A model generated the notes under the pieces. The model ran no database searches. It was not told the origin of the DNA and was given only the letters and a program-made list of their open reading frames with translations. A program made the position numbers and the translations under genes. DNA of 64,000 nt from Pseudomonas sp. Irchel s3b2. Its GTDB lineage: Bacteria > Pseudomonadota > Gammaproteobacteria > Pseudomonadales > Pseudomonadaceae. Position 1 is the stretch's first letter. Each line of letters opens with the position of its first letter. Of the stretch, positions 43,986 to 50,748 are shown piece after piece. The stretch covers positions 248,001 to 312,000 of the forward strand of contig NZ_FYEB01000005.1 in the NCBI RefSeq assembly GCF_900187445.1, written 5' to 3'.

Positions 43986-45824
43986 TTAGAAGGCGAAACA
44001 TGAGCAGCCAAACGCGCCCCAGAACCCCTGGAAATCGCTGACCGGCGCGTTCGACAAACGCGCCCGCTCATGGCTGTGGGAATGCACCGCGCACGGTCCG
44101 CTGCACTGGTGAACCTGCGCCTGCATCGGCGAAGTCGGACGCCAGTGACCTGGGACTTTCACCACCGGCGACCAATCCGGCAGCACCGGCACGCTGGCGG
44201 GCCCAAGTTTTTCGAAGTCACCGGCGCCATACACCACTTTGCCGCCGACCACGGTCAACACCGACTCAATCCATTTGATGGCTTCTTCCTCGACGCTGAA
44301 GAAGTCCGCGCTCAAGGCCGCCAGATCCGCCAATTGCCCGACCTTGATCTGGCCCTTCTTGCCCTGCTCCGACGAGAACCAGGCGCTGCCATGGGTGAAC
44401 AGTTCCAGCGCGGTCTGCCGGGGCAAGCCTTCCTCGTACAGCGCCAGGCCACCGACGGTGCGGCCACTGACCATCCAGTACAGCGAGGTCCACGGGTTGT
44501 AGCTGGACACCCGGGTGGCGTCAGTGCCGGCGCCAACCGGTACACCTTCTGCCAACATGCGCTTGATCGGCGGCGTGGCTTCGGCCGCTTTGGCGCCATA
44601 GCGGTCAACGAAATATTCACCTTGGAACGCCATGCGGTCCTGAATCGCAATGCCACCACCCAACGCCCTCACCCGCTCGATGTTCTGCGGGGTGATGGTT
44701 TCAGCGTGATCGAAGAACCACGGCAAACCATTGAAGGGAATGTCGCGGTTGACCTTCTCGAACACGTCGAGCATGCGGCTGATGGATTCGTTGTAGGTCG
44801 CATGCAAGCGGAACGGCCAGCGCTGTTCGACGAGATGGCGGACCACCGGTTCCAGCTCGTCTTCCATGGTTTGCGGCAAGTCCGGACGCGGCTCAAGGAA
44901 GTCCTCGAAATCCGCCGCCGAGAACACCAGCATTTCCCCGGCACCGTTGTGCCGCAAAAAGTCGTCGCCCTGATGCAGCTTGACGCTGCCGGTCCAGTTC
45001 TGGAAATCGGTCAGTTCTTCCTTGGGCTTCTGGGTGAACAGGTTGTAGGCGATGCGAATCGTCAGTTGCTGATCCTTGGCCAACTGCTCGATGACCTGGT
45101 AATCGTCCGGGTAATTCTGGAAACCACCGCCGGCATCGATCGCACTGGTCAGGCCGAGGCGATTGAGTTCGCGCATGAACTGACGTGTCGAGTTGACTTG
45201 ATACTCCAGCGGCAACTTCGGCCCCTTGGCCAGGGTCGAGTACAGAATCATCGCGTTCGGCCGCGCCACCAGCATGCCGGTCGGTTCACCATTGGCATCG
45301 CGTACGATCTCGCCACCCGGCGGGTTCGGTGTGTTGCGGGTGTAACCGGCAACGCGCAACGCGGCGCGGTTGAGCAGCGCACGGTCATACAAGTGCAGTA
45401 CGAACACCGGGGTGTCCGGTGCCGCCTGATTGAGTTCTTCGAGGGTCGGCATGCGTTTTTCGGCAAACTGGAACTCGTTCCAGCCACCCACCACCCGTAC
45501 CCACTGCGGCGTCGGTGTACGGTCGGCTTGGTCCTTAAGCATGCGCAACGCATCGGCCAGCGACGGCACGCCTTCCCAGCGCAGTTCGAGGTTGTAGTTC
45601 AAACCGCCACGGATCAGGTGCAGGTGAGAATCGTTGAGGCCGGGAATGACGCAACGGCCTTTGAGGTCGATGACTTGGGTGCCCGAACCGCGCAGGGCCA
45701 TGGCTTCGGCATCGGTGCCGACTGCGACGAAGCGGCCGTCGCTGATCGCCACGGCACTGGCGAGGGGCTTTTCGCGGTCTACGGTATGAAATTGGCCATT
45801 GAACAGAATCAGATCGGCGTTCAT
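43986..45824 (-). CDS. Amidohydrolase (YtcJ-like) with Cys/His-rich tail
   Basis: The product has 612 residues. It is a metal-dependent TIM-barrel amidohydrolase of the YtcJ type: beta-sandwich N-terminus (LILFNGQFHTVDRE), metal HxH in NDSHLHLIRGG and the later GAGTDATRVSSYNPW. The last 40 or so residues are unusual, with many Cys and His (CSGPCAVHSHSHE, then GCSCFAF). A large open frame on the opposite strand is only codon-bias shadow. Substrate unknown. Confidence 0.87.
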   Translation of the reverse strand: MNADLILFNGQFHTVDREKPLASAVAISDGRFVAVGTDAEAMALRGSGTQVIDLKGRCVIPGLNDSHLHLIRGGLNYNLELRWEGVPSLADALRMLKDQADRTPTPQWVRVVGGWNEFQFAEKRMPTLEELNQAAPDTPVFVLHLYDRALLNRAALRVAGYTRNTPNPPGGEIVRDANGEPTGMLVARPNAMILYSTLAKGPKLPLEYQVNSTRQFMRELNRLGLTSAIDAGGGFQNYPDDYQVIEQLAKDQQLTIRIAYNLFTQKPKEELTDFQNWTGSVKLHQGDDFLRHNGAGEMLVFSAADFEDFLEPRPDLPQTMEDELEPVVRHLVEQRWPFRLHATYNESISRMLDVFEKVNRDIPFNGLPWFFDHAETITPQNIERVRALGGGIAIQDRMAFQGEYFVDRYGAKAAEATPPIKRMLAEGVPVGAGTDATRVSSYNPWTSLYWMVSGRTVGGLALYEEGLPRQTALELFTHGSAWFSSEQGKKGQIKVGQLADLAALSADFFSVEEEAIKWIESVLTVVGGKVVYGAGDFEKLGPASVPVLPDWSPVVKVPGHWRPTSPMQAQVHQCSGPCAVHSHSHERARLSNAPVSDFQGFWGAFGCSCFAF

Positions 45825-45833
45825 CGCGTTTCC

Positions 45834-46439
45834 TTAAGGCTGTGTGGAATGGGGCTGGCCGGCTTCCAGCCACGGCGCGAACAGGCGCGTGGTCAGCGGC
45901 ATAAAGACGTACACCACCGACAGCACAATGGTCAGGGTGATCAAGAAAGTGGCGACCACGTAATTGGAAAGAAAGGCATTGAGCTGCAGCAGCGGCCCCC
46001 AGAGCAGCGGCACCAGCAAGGTGTGCGGCAGGATCACCAGCAACGTCACCACAGACTGCTTCCAGCGTGGCGGTGGCGAACCGGCGTCCGCCAGCGGTGA
46101 AAACCAGAATTCATTGACCGGATTGACCTCGGTCTGGTCGCCGTCGGCCAGCATCGGCGCGGCTTCGTCGACCAGTGCCTGGCGTTGCGGCGAATCGAGC
46201 CAGCGCTGCATCGTCTCGGTCGAGCAAAACCGCAGCACGCAGGTGAACATATCCAGGCCACCGTTCTTGCCGCGGATCACGTCCACGCCCAGATGCCCTT
46301 CCGTGCGCCCTGCGACGCTGACGATATTGCGCAACCAAGCTTCATACGCGGCTTCGAAACCGGCCTTGACCCGGTGCTTGACGATCAGCGTCACGATCTC
46401 ATCGGACCCCGGCGCTTTTTGAGTTCGGGCTTCATGCAT
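45834..46439 (-). CDS. Antibiotic-biosynthesis-monooxygenase-domain protein with membrane tail
   Basis: The product has 201 residues from the ATG at 46439, overlapping the doxX stop. An N-terminal ABM ferredoxin-like domain (VTLIVKHRVKAGFEAAYEAW) is followed by two membrane helices at about 130-150 and 160-185. ABM proteins with such membrane tails occur widely in proteobacteria. It is co-transcribed with DoxX and the amidohydrolase. Confidence 0.82.
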   Translation of the reverse strand: MHEARTQKAPGSDEIVTLIVKHRVKAGFEAAYEAWLRNIVSVAGRTEGHLGVDVIRGKNGGLDMFTCVLRFCSTETMQRWLDSPQRQALVDEAAPMLADGDQTEVNPVNEFWFSPLADAGSPPPRWKQSVVTLLVILPHTLLVPLLWGPLLQLNAFLSNYVVATFLITLTIVLSVVYVFMPLTTRLFAPWLEAGQPHSTQP

Positions 46440-46848
46440 AACGGAGCACTCCGGGCAAACGGAAATTGAGCGCCAGCCGTCCCGGCCCGGCGATAAACAC
46501 ACTGGTGAAGAGGATCAACAGCAGCCAGCCGAACTGCCCTTCGGCCACACTCCATTGCGGATGCACGACCAGCAGCGCCACCAGCAGCACAAATAGAATA
46601 GGCAAGCACGCCAGGCGTACCAGCACACCGGCAACGATCAGCAACGGACACAGCACTTCGGCGAAAATCGCCAGGATCAACGTGAGATTGGCTCCGAGGT
46701 GAAACGGGTCTTCGATGCGTTGCAGTTCGGCGCTGAAATCGAGCAATTTCGGCAAGCCGTGCACCCACAACAGAAACAGCCCGCCGCTGACCCGCAGAAA
46801 CAGCAGCCCGAAATCTTGAGCCTGTTCATTCCATCGCGAAGCGTTCAT
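46432..46848 (-). CDS. DoxX family membrane protein
   Basis: The product has 138 residues and four membrane helices. It fits the DoxX family: LLFLRVSGGLFLLWVHGLPKL at the first helix and HLGANLTLILAIFAEVLCPLL in the second. It is first in a four-gene operon ending with an isochorismatase-like gene. DoxX proteins are linked to redox or quinone chemistry in some bacteria; the role here is unknown. Confidence 0.85.
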   Translation of the reverse strand: MNASRWNEQAQDFGLLFLRVSGGLFLLWVHGLPKLLDFSAELQRIEDPFHLGANLTLILAIFAEVLCPLLIVAGVLVRLACLPILFVLLVALLVVHPQWSVAEGQFGWLLLILFTSVFIAGPGRLALNFRLPGVLRYA

Positions 46849-46965
46849 GGCCCTACCCTTGATCGATCATTGGCCTTAATAGTGCTGCTGCGGGGTAGGG
46901 AAAAATTGAATGCACGTGCTCTCTTTGTACTGCGACAACGCCGTACACACAGACAACACAATCCC

Positions 46966-47097
46966 TGTGGCGAGGGGCTTGCCCCCGTTGGGCTGCGAAG
47001 CGGCCCCAAAACCTGCAATCACGGTTTGTCTGGCAAACCGCATGCACAGGGATTACGACTGCTGCGCAGCCGAGCGGGAGCAAGCTCCCTCGCCACA
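46966..47097. repeat. Inverted REP-type pair
   Basis: TGTGGCGAGGGGCTTGCCCCC at 46966 is answered by GGGAGCAAGCTCCCTCGCCACA ending at 47097, with imperfect arms and internal hairpins. It lies between the doxX operon promoter region and the DUF6124 gene end. Confidence 0.8.
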
Positions 47098-47108
47098 AGT
47101 TTGTTTCG

Positions 47109-47477
47109 TTACCGGGATGAATCAGCCTTCAGCTCCAGACTATCCAGCGCCCGACTCACTGCCAGCTCACCGAACATGATGAGCTGCGCGACGCCCAGTA
47201 TCGTATTGCGCTGCGCACCCTCCAGAAACCCGGCGCAGTCACTGGCGATCACCTTGGCCGAGGCGAAGGACTCGCAGGCATTGGCCAGCAACTCTTCAAT
47301 GTCGATGTCCGGGGCGACGGTGTAAATCGTGCTCGGTTTGCGCGGGGTCTTGGGATCGGACGGTTTGAGGTAGTGATCGAGGGCGCGCTCGGCGGCTTCG
47401 TTGAGTTTTTTGGGATCGAGGGGATCGTAGGGGGAAACGTCGTCGGTTTCTGGCGGGTTAGGTGTGACTTTGAACAT
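47109..47477 (-). CDS. DUF6124-like Pseudomonas protein
   Basis: The product has 122 residues with ACGGAG before the ATG. It starts MFKVTPNPPET, followed by an acidic/proline-rich region and a helical C-terminal part (LLANACESFASAKVIASDCAGFLEG, GVAQLIMFGELAVSRAL). It fits the DUF6124 family, small Pseudomonas proteins found in several copies per genome; function unknown. A long structured leader precedes it (47534-47711). Confidence 0.7.
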   Translation of the reverse strand: MFKVTPNPPETDDVSPYDPLDPKKLNEAAERALDHYLKPSDPKTPRKPSTIYTVAPDIDIEELLANACESFASAKVIASDCAGFLEGAQRNTILGVAQLIMFGELAVSRALDSLELKADSSR

Positions 47478-47923
47478 GGTGAATCTCCGTTATACCTGAT
47501 GGAACCACCAGTACCTGTCGCTAAACAAGTAAGGGTGGCGGCTGTACGCAGGTTAGCGAACCGAGAGGTATAAGACCCGGCAGACCCGAGGGTCTCCCGC
47601 GCACAGCCACCATATCGAAACTGCAGACATGGAATGCCTGCAGTATGACGGAGCGTTGTTGCGCTTATACCTGTTCAAGTCGCTAAACCCGATCGCTGAT
47701 TGGCAGCGATGCGGAAACGATAAAGACCAGGCCCAAAGCGCACAAGCCGGCGGATTCTGGCGCAGTCGTAGGCAACGGCGCAAGAATCTGTAGCTTTCAA
47801 GAAGTAACGCTAAACACCATTAAACACAGCCCTCGAATCAACACACACTCCCCTAGGGGATCGGGTATATCCGCAAAATCGGGTCGGCTGTCAGGATCAA
47901 AAGATCGCAGCCTGCGGCAGCTC
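47478..47923 (-). promoter_or_regulatory. Leader/promoter region with duplicated motifs
   Basis: Read on the minus strand, the pair of motifs GTTTAGCGAC ... CAGGTATAA occurs twice, near 47689-47665 and 47525-47490, the second copy running straight into the ribosome site of the DUF6124 gene. A hairpin ATCGCTG-attgg-CAGCGAT lies at 47692-47710. The duplication suggests two alternative leaders or an inserted structured element between two copies. No other gene was found. Confidence 0.45.
47534..47611 (-). promoter_or_regulatory. Structured mRNA leader upstream of the DUF6124 gene
   Basis: On the minus strand GGTGG-CTGTGCGC pairs with GCGTACAG-(CCG)-CCACC to close a domain with an inner hairpin AGACCC-TC-GGGTCT and a further CCG/CGG arm. 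The element ends 57 bases before the start codon. Its order and compactness suggest a cis-acting RNA; no named riboswitch class was recognised. Confidence 0.5.
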
Positions 47924-48847
47924 CTACGGCGCCGGTATGTTCAGGGGTTCAGACATAAACTGACTGATCCGCGATCTTAACCAGCGCTCCGCAGGATCAT
48001 TGTCATGCACCCCGCTCCACGCCATCGACAATTGCGCGGCATCAATGGGAAACGGCGGATCTTCAGCGCGCAATGCGCATCCCTCGACCAAGGCGCAGGC
48101 CGCGTAATCCGGCACCGTGGCGATCATCTCGGTGCCGGCGAGCAACGCGCGTAACCCACTGAATTGCGGCACCCCAAGCACCACGCGCCGCGTACGCCCG
48201 ACCTTGGCCAGATCCACATCGATGTTGCCGCTCAGGTCACCGGAAAACGACACCATCGCATGGGGCCGGGCGCAGTAATCATCCAGGGTCAGCGGTTCTG
48301 GACGGTTGTCGCCGCGCAGTACTTTGCAAGGAATGTCGCGCAGCTTCTTGCGTTTGGCGTTGGCCGGCAGATCGGTGGTGTAGCTGACGCCCACGGAGAT
48401 TTCCCCGGAGGCCAGCAAGGCCGGCATCAACAGATAATTGGCGCGGCGTACCACGACCACGATCCCCGGCGCCTCTTCTTGCAGTTGTCGTAGCAACGGA
48501 GGAAACAGACCGAACTCGGCATCGTCCGACAGCCCGATGCGAAACACATCGCAGCTGGTCGTCGGGTCGAATTCCTTGGCGCGGCTGACCGCCCCCGAGA
48601 TGGTGTCCATCGCCGGTTGCAGTTCCTTGAGAATCGCCAGCGCCCGTGCTGTCGGCTCCATCCCGCGACCGTTGCGCAGCAACAACGGATCGTCGAACAA
48701 ATCACGCAACCGCCCCAGCGCGGCACTCACCGCTGGTTGGCCCATGAAGAGTTTTTCGGCGACCCGGGTCAGGTTCTTTTCGAACATCAGTGCTTCGAAA
48801 ATCACCAGCAGGTTCATGTCGACGCGGCGCAGATCGTTACGGTTCAT
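47924..48847 (-). CDS. MexT-like LysR family regulator
   Basis: The product has 307 residues from the ATG at 48847 (MNRNDLRRVDMNLL). The DNA-binding domain (EKNLTRVAEKLFMGQPAVSAALGRLRDLF) and the effector domain (FRIGLSDDAEFGL, RRANYLLMPALLASGEISV, DPAERWLRSRISQF) closely resemble MexT, the redox-responsive activator of mexEF-oprN in P. aeruginosa. No efflux operon is adjacent, so its targets here are uncertain. Confidence 0.85.
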   Translation of the reverse strand: MNRNDLRRVDMNLLVIFEALMFEKNLTRVAEKLFMGQPAVSAALGRLRDLFDDPLLLRNGRGMEPTARALAILKELQPAMDTISGAVSRAKEFDPTTSCDVFRIGLSDDAEFGLFPPLLRQLQEEAPGIVVVVRRANYLLMPALLASGEISVGVSYTTDLPANAKRKKLRDIPCKVLRGDNRPEPLTLDDYCARPHAMVSFSGDLSGNIDVDLAKVGRTRRVVLGVPQFSGLRALLAGTEMIATVPDYAACALVEGCALRAEDPPFPIDAAQLSMAWSGVHDNDPAERWLRSRISQFMSEPLNIPAP

Positions 48848-48932
48848 AAGCACAATCCCATTGTGTTTTCGGCTGGCACGAGGGTTGACGAGTGTGGCTG
48901 ACTGTACTCGAGACTGCCCGCGCCGATCGAAG

Positions 48933-48952
48933 AATTAACAACGTTTAACTCG
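48933..48952 (-). promoter_or_regulatory. 20-bp conserved element, copy 1
   Basis: AATTAACAACGTTTAACTCG is the exact reverse complement of 50542-50561. It lies 86 bases before the MexT-like start and 117 before the AraC start, in the divergent region between them. It is a likely binding site for a shared regulator. Confidence 0.5.
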
Positions 48953-49068
48953 CAAGCCTAAGCCCCCGCGACCAAGAATGAAGCCCTCTGCGCAGACCTT
49001 TTTTAGAGGGAACGTGCTGACTCACCGTGCAGTGCACCCGCGCGCGCCCTTCGACACGGACATTGGCC

Positions 49069-49527
49069 ATGGCTCATTTTCAGCAAAGCGCGATCAGCGC
49101 GTCCTCCACTCAAACGCGAAAAAAACCCACTGGCGGGCTCAGCCCCTGGCGTGAAAGTCTGGCCAGGCAGCTGATTCTCGACCACCTCGGCGACACCCTG
49201 GAAGTGACTGAGCTGGCACGGGCGTGCGCCCTGTCACGCAGCCATTTTTCCCGTGCGTTCAAGTGCAGCACCGGTCTCTCGCCGCAAGACTGGATTCGCC
49301 AGCAACGCATCGCCCGGGCCAAGCAGCTGATCCAGAACACGGACCTGACCCTGACGCAAATCAGTCTGGAATGCGGATTCTGCGATCAGGCGCATTTCTC
49401 CCATATCTTCACCCGCAGCGAAGGCGTTTCACCGTTTGCCTGGCGCTGCCGGACCGTACGTTCCCTTCCCTCTCTCAATAGCAAAAGACCGCAAGCTGCG
49501 CCCACAGTGGCTCAAATAACCCTGTAG
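49069..49527 (+). CDS. AraC family transcriptional regulator, short form
   Basis: The product has 152 residues from the ATG at 49069; an ATG-less or GTG start up to 49027 is possible. It consists almost only of the AraC DNA-binding domain: first helix-turn-helix LEVTELARACALSRSHFSRAF and second LTLTQISLECGFCDQAHFSHIFTRSEGVSP. There is no N-terminal ligand domain, as in SoxS/MarA-sized regulators. It is divergent from the MexT-like gene. Confidence 0.85.
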   Translation: MAHFQQSAISASSTQTRKKPTGGLSPWRESLARQLILDHLGDTLEVTELARACALSRSHFSRAFKCSTGLSPQDWIRQQRIARAKQLIQNTDLTLTQISLECGFCDQAHFSHIFTRSEGVSPFAWRCRTVRSLPSLNSKRPQAAPTVAQITL

Positions 49528-49560
49528 GTGCTGGCGCAGCCTGCGATCTTTAGATTTTGA

Positions 49561-50385
49561 TCAGCCCTTGATGAACGCCAGCAGATCTTCGTTGAGTTGA
49601 TCCTTGTGGGTATCGGTCAGGCCGTGGGGGGCCCCCGGATAGACTTTCAACGTAGAACCCCCGACCAGTTTCGCCGCGGCGATGCCGGCGGCTTCGATCG
49701 GCACGACCTGGTCATCGTCGCCATGCACCACCAGGGTCGGCACGTCGAACTTCTTCAGGTCTTCGGTAAAGTCGGTTTCGGAGAACGCCTTGATACAGTC
49801 ATAGGCGTTCTTGTGACCAGACATCATGCCCTGCAACCAGAACCAGTCGATCATGCCTTGGGACGGCTTGGCACCCGGGCGATTGAAGCCAAAGAACGGA
49901 CCGCTGGCCAAATCCTTGTACAGCTGCGAACGGTCGACCAGGGACGCCTGACGAATACCATCGAATACCTCCAGCGGCAGGCCGCCAGGGTTGGCTTCGG
50001 TCTTGAGCATTAACGGTGGCACCGAGGAAATCAGCCCGGCTTTGGCCACGCGACCAGTGCCGTGGCGACCGATGTAACGCGCCACTTCGCCACCACCGGT
50101 GGAGAAGCCGAACAGCACGGCATTTTGCAGATCCAGATGCTCGATCAGCTGCGCCAAGTCATCGGCGTAGGTGTCCATGTCGTTGCCGAACCATGGCTGG
50201 CTCGAACGACCGTGACCACGGCGGTCATGGGCGATGACCCGGTAGCCTTGGGAGGCCAGGAAGATCATCTGCGATTCCCAGCTGTCAGCATTCAACGGCC
50301 AACCGTGGCTGAAGACGATCGGCTGACCGGTGCCCCAGTCCTTGTAGTAAATCTCGGTGCCGTCTCGGGTGGTAAAGGTGCTCAT
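49561..50385 (-). CDS. Alpha/beta hydrolase, aryl esterase/non-heme perhydrolase type
   Basis: The product has 274 residues with AGGAATC-type ribosome bases before the ATG. Family order is complete: [13 protein letters not shown] (oxyanion region), nucleophile Ser in [14 protein letters not shown], acid in [11 protein letters not shown] and His in [10 protein letters not shown]. It is closely similar to the P. fluorescens aryl esterase with perhydrolase activity, often labelled chloroperoxidase. The usual GFSMGGG is GFSTGGG here. It is cytoplasmic. Confidence 0.9.
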   Translation of the reverse strand: MSTFTTRDGTEIYYKDWGTGQPIVFSHGWPLNADSWESQMIFLASQGYRVIAHDRRGHGRSSQPWFGNDMDTYADDLAQLIEHLDLQNAVLFGFSTGGGEVARYIGRHGTGRVAKAGLISSVPPLMLKTEANPGGLPLEVFDGIRQASLVDRSQLYKDLASGPFFGFNRPGAKPSQGMIDWFWLQGMMSGHKNAYDCIKAFSETDFTEDLKKFDVPTLVVHGDDDQVVPIEAAGIAAAKLVGGSTLKVYPGAPHGLTDTHKDQLNEDLLAFIKG

Positions 50386-50748
50386 CAGGATGATTCCTCA
50401 TGCAAGGATTTTACGGTGGTTAAAAAGCTCTGTGGGCCATGCGTTCGGCCAAGCGTGCGACCCGCTCGCCCAACTGTGCGGCGGTCTTCGGGTGGTGTGA
50501 ACTTGAAGGATTGGATTTTTGAGCGTAGACCGGACGCAGGACGAGTTAAACGTTGTTAATTTTTAAGGGTGTGGCAACGGACCTGGCATCCCTCTCGCAA
50601 ATGTCACACCCAATCAATACGGGCCAATGAACAAGGAGGAAAATGCCGCAGCCGATGCACACACCGTCGAGGCGCTCGACGCCCCGAAAAAACCTGAGGA
50701 ATATGCCCGGATGCCGCGTGATAGATGGATGCAAGCAGGAGTGACCCG
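50386..50748. promoter_or_regulatory. Divergent promoter region
   Basis: The 363-base gap between the esterase gene and the winged-helix regulator contains copy 2 of the 20-bp element (50542-50561: CGAGTTAAACGTTGTTAATT), 157 bases before the esterase start and 187 before the regulator start. No gene is seen. Confidence 0.5.

Noticed and set aside
44070..46100. 676-codon open frame antisense to the amidohydrolase
   Set aside because: It is a codon-bias shadow of a clear amidohydrolase gene; no domain, no ribosome site, and composition (many Arg, His, Gln) typical of a reverse-strand GC-rich artefact.
47534..47611. Known riboswitch class in the DUF6124 leader
   Set aside because: The stem-loops do not fit cobalamin, TPP, SAM, FMN or glycine riboswitch cores that I can recognise, so no class is claimed.
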